A stretch of DNA of 54,616 nt from Romeriopsis navalis LEGE 11480. Its GTDB lineage: Bacteria > Cyanobacteriota > Cyanobacteriia > Leptolyngbyales > Leptolyngbyaceae. The translations under genes and the position numbers were made by a program. The notes under the pieces are model-generated. The model saw only the letters and a program-made list of their open reading frames with translations. It was not told the origin of the DNA and searched no databases. Positions 24,580 to 32,968 of this stretch are shown here, one piece after another. The stretch is taken from NCBI RefSeq assembly GCF_015207035.1, contig NZ_JADEXQ010000035.1, forward strand, positions 1-54,616, in the 5' to 3' direction. Every line of letters starts with the position of its first letter. Within the stretch, counting starts at the first letter, position 1.

Positions 24580-24816
24580 AGTCTAGGAATGCGGCCAAGC
24601 TGCGGTCAGTCGCTGTCTCACAGCTGGGAGATTTACTGGGAAATTTAGCATTGCACAGGGTGTATCCGACTCACCTCGGCCTATGTCCGCCCGCAATGTT
24701 AGCTCATCCAGGCAAATCGGGCACTATGTGCTTGCAATGCACTGCTAGATAGATAATTCGTTAAGATTTTGGATAGCTGCCGCTATTCAATCCGGTTCAG
24801 TGGAGTAGATTATCCC

Positions 24817-25533
24817 ATGCATTTTGATCGCCGATTTACCAAAGCGGCAGTACTTGCGCTAGCAAGTGCAGCCACCCTGTATGCCCTACCCAGTATGGCG
24901 CAAGACAAGGGGAACTTGCCAAGTTGCAATCGCCGCAATAGTGGCCGTTGGATCTGCGTTTACGGCGTTAAAGGCGCACCCGATGGGGGGCCTTACAAGT
25001 CCTTCGAAGGCAACATTTCCAATGGTATCCCCAACGGTAGTGGGGTATTGGTTTTCACCAATGACGATCGCTATGAAGGCACCGTCCGCAATGGGGTCCC
25101 CCAGGGGCGTGGCATGTTCGTCTTTGCGAACGGGGATCGCTATGAAGGCACCGTTAAAAAAGGCAAGCCCGATGGCTACGGCACATTTAGCTTTGACGAT
25201 GGCAGCCGTTACCAGGGCGCACTATTAGCGGGCCAACCCCACGGCTATGGCACCTTCCGCTTTCAGGATAAAACGGTCTACCAAGGGCTGTTCTACCTGG
25301 GCCAAGCCAAAGGCCAAGGCACCTACAAAACCACTGAAGTCGTTTGTTCCGGACGATTCTTCAGTAGTGAGCTGTCAGGACGGGGCAATTGTCGCTTCGA
25401 AGATGGAACTCGCTATACCGGGGAATTCCGCGCGGGTATTCCCGGTGGTCGTGGCGTCATGCGATATCCCAATGGCGGCCGCTTTGCAGGCGAATTTCGC
25501 GATGGTCAGCCCTATGTCCCAGGGAAAAAATAA
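24817..25533 (+). CDS. Exported MORN-repeat protein
   Basis: A 238-residue protein with a signal peptide (MHFDRRFTKAAVLALASAAT, cleavage near SMAQ) followed by at least seven MORN motifs of the form RYEGTVxxGxPxGxGxFxFxxGD (about 65-235). MORN arrays form flat beta-hairpin meanders that bind lipids or proteins; bacterial exported versions are largely unassigned. Cys residues near 38, 48, 190 and 201 could pair in the exported protein. Start ATG 24817 is chosen for the signal peptide; the frame extends to 24769 upstream. It is convergent with ilvN across a strong terminator. Confidence 0.8.
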   Translation: MHFDRRFTKAAVLALASAATLYALPSMAQDKGNLPSCNRRNSGRWICVYGVKGAPDGGPYKSFEGNISNGIPNGSGVLVFTNDDRYEGTVRNGVPQGRGMFVFANGDRYEGTVKKGKPDGYGTFSFDDGSRYQGALLAGQPHGYGTFRFQDKTVYQGLFYLGQAKGQGTYKTTEVVCSGRFFSSELSGRGNCRFEDGTRYTGEFRAGIPGGRGVMRYPNGGRFAGEFRDGQPYVPGKK

Positions 25534-25555
25534 ATAAGCCCAGCCCAAAAGCACC

Positions 25556-25594
25556 AAAGCGCACCGAACTTTTGTATTGAGTTCGGTGCGCTTT
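25556..25594. terminator. Bidirectional terminator between the MORN gene and ilvN
   Basis: Perfect 15-bp stem aaagcgcaccgaact (25556-25570) / agttcggtgcgcttt (25580-25594) with a 9-base loop, between convergent stop codons. Confidence 0.8.
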
Positions 25595-25610
25595 GCCATG
25601 CGGCCTGCGC

Positions 25611-26129
25611 TCAAACTTTTGCTTCCAGTGATTTGAGATACTCTGTATTAACGCCGGATCGACGGGTCAAGGCAATCTTACCCGTGCGCGATACTTCCAT
25701 TAAGCCAAATTTGTTCAAGACCTGAGTAATCGCCACCATCTTCCCGGGATCGCCAACCACCTCAAGAATCAGGGCATCCTCCGCCACATCCACGACACGG
25801 GCCCGGAAAATTTGTGCTAACTCAATAATTTCTGATCGTGTGGCCGCCGTTGCACTGACCTTAAGCAGCATCAGCTCACGTTCGACACAGGGCACTTCGG
25901 TAATATCCTGCACCTTCAGCACATTGATCAACTTATACAGTTGCTTCGTTAACTGCTCGATCGACTGCGAATCACCCGGCACAACCATTGTGATCCGTGA
26001 AACACCAACTTGCTCAGCGGGGCCCACTGCCAGACTTTCAATGTTGAACCCTCGCCGGGCAAATAACCCAGCGATGCGGGACAAAACGCCTGCTTCATCT
26101 TCGACTAAAACAGAGAGCGTGTGCTTCAT
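25611..26129 (-). CDS. ilvN: Acetolactate synthase small (regulatory) subunit
   Basis: Regulatory subunit of acetohydroxyacid synthase, which commits pyruvate to branched-chain amino acids. The ACT domain at the N-terminus ([37 protein letters not shown]) binds valine for feedback inhibition. The second half (about 80-160) is the typical ALS-ss C-terminal domain with ELMLLKVSA and [22 protein letters not shown]. The 172-residue length from ATG 26129 matches cyanobacterial homologues. The catalytic subunit ilvB is not in the window. Confidence 0.95.
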   Translation of the reverse strand: MKHTLSVLVEDEAGVLSRIAGLFARRGFNIESLAVGPAEQVGVSRITMVVPGDSQSIEQLTKQLYKLINVLKVQDITEVPCVERELMLLKVSATAATRSEIIELAQIFRARVVDVAEDALILEVVGDPGKMVAITQVLNKFGLMEVSRTGKIALTRRSGVNTEYLKSLEAKV

Positions 26130-26333
26130 GATCATGCGGTGAGAACTATTTAACTTGGGCATCTATCTTATCGTGCAGCGGTGAAACAGCTCAATGGGCA
26201 GTCTCAGAGAATAAGTTCTTTCTTAAGAATCTAGACAAATATCGAAAGTCCAGAGTAAATTTCAGGTGGTTTTCCAAGTCGCTTGCGATGCGGAATCAAT
26301 GTTCTCAACAAGCCTTTTTGGAGAAGATCAGTT

Positions 26334-26660
26334 ATGGGTTGGTTAGATCGCATGTTTGGCGGTGACAAAAAAGACGAAGCGCAGGCAGCACCCGCTGATG
26401 CGCCAACCGAAATTCCCCCGGAGCGGATGGGATTGAACGGCGAGTATGACCAAAGTGGACTCGCTAAACGTGTGGCACAGGCATTTGACGAAAATCCAGC
26501 ACTCGACGATATCGCCACTGTTTGGGTCGCGCAAACCGGCAGTTCAGTTGTACTCAAGGGTAAAGTTCCGAGCCAGGATATGCTCAATAGCCTCGTTTCC
26601 GTCGCCAGTGGCGTCAACGGTGCTTCGTCCGTCAATACCGATCAAGTCGAGATTGGCTAG
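26334..26660 (+). CDS. Small BON-like domain protein
   Basis: A 108-residue protein. Residues 1-45 are charged and disordered-looking (MGWLDRMFGGDKKDEAQ). The remainder (about 48-108) has the pattern of a BON domain: an amphipathic helix LAKRVAQAFDENPAL, a strand VWVAQTGSSVVLKGKVPS, and the helix MLNSLVSVASGVNGASSV with VNTDQVEI at the end. BON domains bind phospholipid or act as LysM-associated modules. Start ATG 26334 follows GGAGAAGATCAGTT. Single gene with its own terminator. Role unknown. Confidence 0.7.
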   Translation: MGWLDRMFGGDKKDEAQAAPADAPTEIPPERMGLNGEYDQSGLAKRVAQAFDENPALDDIATVWVAQTGSSVVLKGKVPSQDMLNSLVSVASGVNGASSVNTDQVEIG

Positions 26661-26694
26661 CGCCTAACCGCAACAAAATTAAGTTTGTTTAAAC

Positions 26695-26732
26695 GCAACA
26701 CCCCACACAAACTCAACTGTGTGGGGTGTTGC
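26695..26732. terminator. Bidirectional terminator after the BON-like gene
   Basis: Perfect 15-bp stem gcaacaccccacaca (26695-26709) / tgtgtggggtgttgc (26718-26732) with an 8-base loop, between convergent genes. Confidence 0.8.
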
Positions 26733-26780
26733 TTATTTCGCGCTATTTGAGAGAAATGGGCAATATCTCACAATCGATCG

Positions 26781-27428
26781 CTAATCCAATTCGCGCCAAC
26801 CAACGCGAACAAAATGCGCCATTTTGCCTTGCATTTGTCCCCGAGGCGCCACCGACTCAATTTTTAAGTTAAATGGAATTGCCGTTGTTACGGTTGATTG
26901 CATCCATTCACCGATCGTCGGACTCAAATGGGACGCCAGAGTAATCGCCGCACCAAGACCGAGAAATTGTGAGAACGGATCTTTCGGCAACATAAAGTGC
27001 GATCCCATCGCCATGCCTGCACTCAGGGTCATATTCACCGCAAAGCTTGTCCCACAGCGGGGATGCACCGCCAAATGCCACTCCCCCGTCACCAAACGAT
27101 GCAAGGCTTTGTGCACAGCGTGATGCAACACATCGGTATCCACTTCACCAAATAAATAAAATCCTTCCGCCGTAGATAATCCACCATAGCGATCGTCATC
27201 TTGCGTTATCGTCCGATATGCCGTACTTTTTGGCGTCCCACCTAAGATCCAAACAGTGGCATGTTCTAAGGCATGCGCCTGACGGACCAAGAGAATTTCC
27301 TTCAGCCCTGGCACAAAGGCCAACTGATGCAACAAATCCGCATCTTGCGTCGGCGATGGGAGGGGAAATCGCCCCTCCCACATACCAGCAGTAAATTGGT
27401 CAAACAGATTCTGGGGACTGGCCGTCAT
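26781..27428 (-). CDS. Conserved cyanobacterial protein (DUF6391-like)
   Basis: A 215-residue protein I place, from memory, with the cyanobacterial DUF6391 family. Its marks are RQAHALEHATVWIL, GGLSTAEGFYLFGEVDT and HPRCGTSFAVNMTLSAG, with two hydrophobic segments (about 130-175) that probably cross the membrane. The HALEH motif recalls a metal site, but no activity is known. ATG 27428 is preferred; the frame runs on to 27539 without similarity. It sits head-to-tail, about 130 bases downstream of the small gene at 27562. Confidence 0.7.
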   Translation of the reverse strand: MTASPQNLFDQFTAGMWEGRFPLPSPTQDADLLHQLAFVPGLKEILLVRQAHALEHATVWILGGTPKSTAYRTITQDDDRYGGLSTAEGFYLFGEVDTDVLHHAVHKALHRLVTGEWHLAVHPRCGTSFAVNMTLSAGMAMGSHFMLPKDPFSQFLGLGAAITLASHLSPTIGEWMQSTVTTAIPFNLKIESVAPRGQMQGKMAHFVRVGWRELD

Positions 27429-27561
27429 AGGCAAAAGCGCAAAGACTACAGTGTGATTAATGTAGCGACGGAAATCATTAATTAGCCAAAATTTAAGGTT
27501 ATTCGCAGCTCTGCCACTTGTCGAGCCGCAACCCGTCATATCGGCAAAATCGGAGCGTCAA

Positions 27562-27765
27562 TCAATCAATCTCGATCGACTGCGGACCCGCACCATTATT
27601 CGCGGGCGCCGTCTCCGTCACAACCGCTCCCTGCTTCGACAACCACGTCTTAACCGGGTCATCATTCACATCCAGCCGCAAAGCCCCTGTCAACAAACCA
27701 CCCGTGAAGGCGATCGGCTGTGCCAAACAATCTCGGAGTAAGGGCGATAACTCAGTCAGAAACAT
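27562..27765 (-). CDS. Small conserved cyanobacterial protein
   Basis: A 67-residue protein, mostly helical (MFLTELSPLLRDCLAQPIAF) with a middle motif LRLDVNDDPVKTWLSKQG and a polar tail. I recall near-identical small proteins in many cyanobacteria, none with known function. No Cys pair or membrane helix. It lies upstream of the DUF6391-like gene in the same direction and could share its transcript. Confidence 0.65.
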   Translation of the reverse strand: MFLTELSPLLRDCLAQPIAFTGGLLTGALRLDVNDDPVKTWLSKQGAVVTETAPANNGAGPQSIEID

Positions 27766-28036
27766 AGATTAGGGGATCTCAATGATGACGGATTTAGCAA
27801 AATGCATGGGCGGCAGAAACCACCGCAACAATCACTAGATGGTTATTTTAGCCGATCAATTTGACCCGCGTTACCTCATATAGCGCGGAAATCCCTACCC
27901 TAGTTAGCTGGAGATTACAGATTGTTGAACCACCAAGGCAGCGCGGTATGATAAGCAATGGCGCTACAAATGGAAATCCTGCCGCATACATCTTCGGCGC
28001 GCCAGTTTTGTCATCGCTCCATGAGGAGTCTTTGTC

Positions 28037-28831
28037 GTGCTAAGCACCCTGATCGCTGATTTCAAGATCATTTTTGAACGTGATCCAGCCGCTCGCAACT
28101 GGCTGGAGGTTTTGTTCTGCTACCCCGGCTTACAGGCACTTTGGCTACATCGGTTTGCCCATTGGCTTTACAACGTCGGCATTCCATTTTTCCCACGCCT
28201 AATTTCTCACCTGGCGCGCTTTCTAACTGGCATTGAGATCCACCCAGGGGCGCAGATTGGTTGCGGTGTATTCATTGACCACGGCATGGGTGTGGTGATT
28301 GGTGAAACGACGATTATTGGCGACTATGGGTTGATTTATCAGGGCGTCACACTGGGCGGCACCGGCAAAGAAAGTGGCAAACGTCACCCAACACTGGGCG
28401 AGAATGTCGTGGTCGGCACTGGCGCCAAAGTTCTGGGCAATATTCAACTCGGCAATAATACCCGCATCGGGGCGGGGTCAGTCGTCCTGCGCGATGTGCC
28501 ATCGGACTGTACCGTGGTTGGGGTTCCAGGGCGGGTCGTGCACCGATCGGGCGAACGGGTTGAGCCACTTGAACATGGTCGTCTGCCAGACTCGGAAGCT
28601 CAAGTCATTCGCGCTTTAGTCGATCGGATTGAATCATTAGAACAACAGCTCCAAACCGTACAGACCTCCCAGCAAAATCTTCAGGAGAACTTCGGTAAAG
28701 CCGCAAATCCCGTGGCGGCGATCGAAAAATGTTATGCGATGACCGCCGAACATACACCGCCGGAGGATCAGCCTAGCTGTCGCATAGAGGATCGCGTCAT
28801 TAATGAATTTCTTGATGGGTCAGGAATTTAA
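28037..28831 (+). CDS. cysE: Serine O-acetyltransferase
   Basis: Makes O-acetylserine for cysteine synthesis. The 264-residue protein has the N-terminal helical segment, then left-handed beta-helix hexapeptides with the catalytic [18 protein letters not shown] and the [15 protein letters not shown] loop. The last 60 residues extend beyond the core as a helix and polar tail ([16 protein letters not shown]), typical of cyanobacterial CysE/SrpH types. Start is GTG at 28037 with GAGGAG upstream. The purE start follows four bases after its stop, so the two are almost certainly co-translated. Confidence 0.93.
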   Translation: MLSTLIADFKIIFERDPAARNWLEVLFCYPGLQALWLHRFAHWLYNVGIPFFPRLISHLARFLTGIEIHPGAQIGCGVFIDHGMGVVIGETTIIGDYGLIYQGVTLGGTGKESGKRHPTLGENVVVGTGAKVLGNIQLGNNTRIGAGSVVLRDVPSDCTVVGVPGRVVHRSGERVEPLEHGRLPDSEAQVIRALVDRIESLEQQLQTVQTSQQNLQENFGKAANPVAAIEKCYAMTAEHTPPEDQPSCRIEDRVINEFLDGSGI

Positions 28832-28834
28832 ACT

Positions 28835-29350
28835 ATGAATGCATTGATTGGCATCATTATGGGGAGCGACTCTGATCTGCCCACCATGCAAGCCGCCGTC
28901 GACATTTGCCAGGACTTTGGAGTGGCTCATGAAGTTGGTATTGTCTCCGCACACCGCACGCCGGAACGCATGGTTCAATATGCCCAAACAGCCCACGATC
29001 GTGGACTCAAGGTGATTATTGCGGGTGCCGGTGGTGCGGCACATCTACCCGGCATGGTGGCGGCTTTGACGCCACTCCCGGTGATTGGGGTACCCGTGAA
29101 AACCAGCACCTTACAGGGGGTCGATTCGCTCTACTCGATCGTGCAGATGCCGGGGGGAATTCCCGTCGCAACCGTGGCGATCGGCAATGCCAAAAATGCC
29201 GGGCTGCTGGCAATCCAGATGCTAGCGAGTCATAACCCTGCACTCCTCAAAGCAGTTCAGGCATATCGCCAGAGCCTCAAAGATATGGTGATGGCAAAGC
29301 AAACCAAACTTGAGGAAATCGGTTCGACGAATTATTTGGCCGAAATGTAG
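28835..29350 (+). CDS. purE: N5-carboxyaminoimidazole ribonucleotide mutase
   Basis: Moves the carboxyl group from N5-CAIR to CAIR in purine synthesis. The 171-residue class I PurE shows [23 protein letters not shown] and [15 protein letters not shown], which bind the nucleotide and CO2-transfer site, then [22 protein letters not shown]. It starts four bases after the cysE stop, an unusual cysteine-purine pairing in one operon. Confidence 0.96.
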   Translation: MNALIGIIMGSDSDLPTMQAAVDICQDFGVAHEVGIVSAHRTPERMVQYAQTAHDRGLKVIIAGAGGAAHLPGMVAALTPLPVIGVPVKTSTLQGVDSLYSIVQMPGGIPVATVAIGNAKNAGLLAIQMLASHNPALLKAVQAYRQSLKDMVMAKQTKLEEIGSTNYLAEM

Positions 29351-29395
29351 CCCGCAATGCCGATCGGGCCCAACGGAAAAATATGAAACACCAAC

Positions 29396-29433
29396 CCAAA
29401 CGCCCCCGGCTATTACTAACCGGGGGCGTTTGG
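29396..29433. terminator. Bidirectional terminator between purE and pnp
   Basis: Perfect 14-bp stem ccaaacgcccccgg (29396-29409) / ccgggggcgtttgg (29420-29433) with a 10-base loop. It separates convergent purE and pnp. Confidence 0.8.
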
Positions 29434-29464
29434 TCACAAATACATCGCATTAGCGGGCGGCGGG

Positions 29465-31612
29465 CTAATCCGCGACCGCTTCTTTCGCAGCTTCCGCTTC
29501 GTCAGGATGAATGCCCAAACGCGTCAGATTAATCCGACCACGATTATCAACTTCGCGAATCTTGACGACAACATCATCACCGACGGCAACTTCATCTTCC
29601 ACCTTACCAACTCGATAGTCAGCCAGTTGAGAGATGTGAATCATGCCTTCTTTACCCGGCAAAAATTCCACAAATGCACCGATCGGGATAATCCGCGTCA
29701 CCTTACCAGCATAAACATCACCCTCGGTGATTTTGCGGGTCATACCTTCAATGATGGAACGGGCCTTCTTCGCACCGTCACCTTCATTCGAGGCAATCGT
29801 GACCGTACCATCATCTTGGATGTCGATCTTACAACCCGTTTGCTCGGTGATGCCTTTGATGTTTTTACCCCCTGGCCCAATCACCAAACCAATCATATCG
29901 GGGTCAATCTTCACCGTCAGCAGTCGTGGCGCCGAAGGGGCCAGATCTTCCCGTGGCGTATCGATCGCTTCTAACATCTTGCCCAAGATATGCAAGCGGG
30001 CGGGCAAGGCCTGCGTGATTGCCTGAGCAATAATCTCGACCGGCAGACCGGTGATTTTCATATCCAACTGCAACGCCGTAATACCTTCATCGGTACCCGC
30101 CACTTTGAAGTCCATGTCACCCAGAAAATCCTCGATGCCTTGAATATCACTGAGAATGCGGACTTCTTCACCTTCTTTGATCAGGCCCATCGCCGCACCA
30201 CTTACGGGCTTCGCAATTGGCACACCGGCATCCATCAACGATAGGGTTGAACCGGAAACTGAACCCATCGAAGTCGAACCGTTCGAGGATAAGGCCTCCG
30301 AGACCACCCGAATGACATAGGGGAAGTCTTCACGACTCGGCAACACCGGCAACAGCGCCCGCTCCGCTAGGGCACCATGACCAATTTCACGGCGACCGGG
30401 AGAGCGCATCGGTCGAGTTTCACCCACGGAGTAGGGCGGGAAATTGTAGTGGTGGAGGTAACGCTTTTCTGTATCCGGATGCAGGTCATCGAGATCCTGT
30501 GCATCCCCGGGCGTACCCAAGGTGACAACCGACATGACCTGAGTCAAACCACGATTGAATAAGCCACTACCATGCACCCGCTGCGGCAAAATCCCGACTT
30601 TGCAGGAAATTGGCCGAATTTCATCGAGCTTGCGGCCATCGACGCGCACTGCGTCATCCACGACCTGCTTCCGCATCAAAGACTTCGTAATCGACTTGAA
30701 CGTGTTGCCCAAGGCCTTGGGCTTTTCGGCTGCCGCGACTTTCGCCGGATGCTCATCATCCAAGGCTTCAATTTCCGCCACGATCGCCGCCTTCACCTCA
30801 TCCAAAGCCCCATCACGGGTTGCCTTGAGCTTCTCAAACCGGGCCAAGATTTCCTTCACTGGCGCTGTCGCCCGTTCTGTGATGAAATCAGCCAAGGCTG
30901 AATCAACTTCTGGCTCTTCCGCCACCACCTGCTCAATACCCAGATCTTTAATTAGATCAAGCTGCGCCTGAATCAGGTCACGGACCGCTTCCATGCCAAA
31001 ATCGATCGCTTCGATCATATCGGCTTCGGGCAACTGGTTCGCTCCCGCTTCGACCATGATCACCCCATCCGGTGAACCCGCCACGACGAGATCTAGATCA
31101 CCGTCACTGACTTCCTTATAGGTCGGGTTAATGATGAAATCATCACCCACCAAACCGACACGTACCGCCGCCATGGGACCCGCAAAGGGAATCTGTGCAA
31201 TCAGGGTGGCGATCGATGCGCCAGTGACCGCTAAAACATCCGGCGGCACTTTCTCATCCACCGATAATGCCGTTGCCACAATCTGGATATCATCGCGCAT
31301 CCAGTTCGGAAACAAGGGGCGCATCGGCCGATCGATTAGCCGGGCGGTGAGAATTGCCCGCTCTGGGGGCCGCGATTCGCGCCGATGGAAACTGCCAGGA
31401 ATGCGGCCTGCCGCATACATCCGTTCTTCAAAATCAACCGTCAACGGTAGAAAATCAATACCTGCCCGCGCGCTGGAGCGAGTTGCCGTCACAAGTACTG
31501 CTGTATCTCCTGATTCGACTAACACGGAACCACCCGCCTGGGGTGCGAGTAAGCCAATCTTCAGCCGAATATCTCTACCATCAAAAGATATCGACTTAAC
31601 TACTTCTGCCAT
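29465..31612 (-). CDS. pnp: Polyribonucleotide nucleotidyltransferase (PNPase)
   Basis: Phosphorolytic 3'-5' exoribonuclease that also adds heteropolymeric tails in cyanobacteria, which lack poly(A) polymerase. The 715 residues comprise two RNase PH domains (about 5-230 and 320-545; [34 protein letters not shown]), an all-alpha linker between them, a KH domain (about 555-615, [11 protein letters not shown]) and an S1 domain (about 620-690, [21 protein letters not shown]). The catalytic Asp region [19 protein letters not shown] is intact. Autoregulation through its 5' leader is known in E. coli; no leader hairpin was recognised here. Confidence 0.97.
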   Translation of the reverse strand: MAEVVKSISFDGRDIRLKIGLLAPQAGGSVLVESGDTAVLVTATRSSARAGIDFLPLTVDFEERMYAAGRIPGSFHRRESRPPERAILTARLIDRPMRPLFPNWMRDDIQIVATALSVDEKVPPDVLAVTGASIATLIAQIPFAGPMAAVRVGLVGDDFIINPTYKEVSDGDLDLVVAGSPDGVIMVEAGANQLPEADMIEAIDFGMEAVRDLIQAQLDLIKDLGIEQVVAEEPEVDSALADFITERATAPVKEILARFEKLKATRDGALDEVKAAIVAEIEALDDEHPAKVAAAEKPKALGNTFKSITKSLMRKQVVDDAVRVDGRKLDEIRPISCKVGILPQRVHGSGLFNRGLTQVMSVVTLGTPGDAQDLDDLHPDTEKRYLHHYNFPPYSVGETRPMRSPGRREIGHGALAERALLPVLPSREDFPYVIRVVSEALSSNGSTSMGSVSGSTLSLMDAGVPIAKPVSGAAMGLIKEGEEVRILSDIQGIEDFLGDMDFKVAGTDEGITALQLDMKITGLPVEIIAQAITQALPARLHILGKMLEAIDTPREDLAPSAPRLLTVKIDPDMIGLVIGPGGKNIKGITEQTGCKIDIQDDGTVTIASNEGDGAKKARSIIEGMTRKITEGDVYAGKVTRIIPIGAFVEFLPGKEGMIHISQLADYRVGKVEDEVAVGDDVVVKIREVDNRGRINLTRLGIHPDEAEAAKEAVAD

Positions 31613-31709
31613 CTATTATTTGTCCTTCTTCTTTTTCCTTCTGGCAATCGTAACATCGATACATCGGTATTGCCGGACTTTTAAGGTTCGCTACAGCTAG
31701 GGATCTGGC

Positions 31710-32486
31710 TTACTCCGGCAAGGTCAGAATTTCATAGCCACCCTCGACAACGGCGATTGTATGCTCACATTGTGCCGACAGCTTTCGGTCCTTGGTAATC
31801 GCTGTCCACTGATCACGCAACAACTTCACTTCATAGGTGCCAACGTTAATCATCGGCTCGATCGTAAACACCATACCGGCTCGCATCTTTTTACCCGTCC
31901 CCCACTCACCATAGTGGGCAATCTGCGGTTCGGTGTGAAAAATATGGCTAATGCCATGCCCCACAAAATCCCGTACGACCGAAAAACCCTGCGACTCCGC
32001 ATACTCTTGGATCGCCGCCCCAATATCACCAATCCGATTCCCCGGTTTTACCTGTTCAATCCCCAGGGCCCGACATTTTTCGGTCACCTCAACTAACCGC
32101 TTGGCTTCTTCCGTCGGCTCACCCACAAAATACATTTTCGACGTGTCGCCATGGTAGCCATCCACAATGAGCGTCACATCAATATTCATGACATCCCCAT
32201 TTTTCAGCACCTGCTTTGAGCTCGGAATGCCATGACAGACAACTTCATTCAAACTCGTACAAATCGACTTCGGGAATGCCGGCCGTTTACCTTCCTTGCC
32301 ATAGCCCAAGGGCGCGCTCTTCGCCCCATGGGCTTGGGTCCAACGCTCTGCCTCATCATTCAGCTCCAAAGTTGAAACGCCGGGCCGCACAAACTGCTCC
32401 AGATGCACGAGCAACTGCCCGGCTAGCTGTCCGGCCACACGCATCTTGGCAATTTCACGCTTCGATAACAGAGTAATGGTATCCAT
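31710..32486 (-). CDS. map: Methionine aminopeptidase, type I
   Basis: Removes initiator methionine from nascent proteins. The 258-residue pita-bread enzyme has five metal ligands in DVTLIVDGYHGDTSKM, HGISHIFHTEP, FTIEPMIN and QCEHTIAV, plus the substrate His in NEVVCHGIPS. Type I because no insert is present. It lies 97 bases upstream of pnp on the same strand and may share transcripts. Confidence 0.96.
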   Translation of the reverse strand: MDTITLLSKREIAKMRVAGQLAGQLLVHLEQFVRPGVSTLELNDEAERWTQAHGAKSAPLGYGKEGKRPAFPKSICTSLNEVVCHGIPSSKQVLKNGDVMNIDVTLIVDGYHGDTSKMYFVGEPTEEAKRLVEVTEKCRALGIEQVKPGNRIGDIGAAIQEYAESQGFSVVRDFVGHGISHIFHTEPQIAHYGEWGTGKKMRAGMVFTIEPMINVGTYEVKLLRDQWTAITKDRKLSAQCEHTIAVVEGGYEILTLPE

Positions 32487-32968
32487 ACGGCCTCAAGCCA
32501 AGTAACTCGCGATAAATGCTGAAAGTCAATTAACCAGCCTAGCAAGAAGCGGGACGACAAATTTATCAGCCTTTAAAAATTTACCAGATTTTGCTCGACT
32601 ACCGCTGATTTATGAGGCTGCTTGGGTACGCTAAGCTCATATCGCCAACGATGCCAATGGGTATGTTCCTGGAGTCGTAGACCATCCGTAAACAATCGCC
32701 GGAAAGAGTCTACCCCAGGGTAGAACTAATTATTTGCGTCAGGAAAAATTTCGGAGTTCACCCAGTTGCTCTGTGAAAGAGTGGCATATACGTTGCGCGA
32801 TCTACCAATCATTGCTGCTTCTTCCAAGACGATCGAAATGATCAAAATAATTTCCTGGGACAAAGAATTTTCCAGGTGACATTAGTTTTGGCCATTATTT
32901 AACGTCGTCCGGTCGCAGTAGCATCTACCGATTCGCACGTCTTCCCTTTCATCCACAATTGATTTCCT
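32487..32968. other. Divergent promoter region between map and wzc
   Basis: About 480 bases without a gene, between divergent map and the polysaccharide kinase gene. AT-rich near 32730-32890. It holds the palindrome at 32709-32724; nothing else was recognised. Confidence 0.4.
32709..32724. promoter_or_regulatory. Palindromic operator-like site upstream of wzc
   Basis: TCTACCC / GGGTAGA with a 2-base centre, a compact dyad about 245 bases upstream of the wzc-like start. Its role as a binding site for a regulator is inferred from shape alone. Confidence 0.35.
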
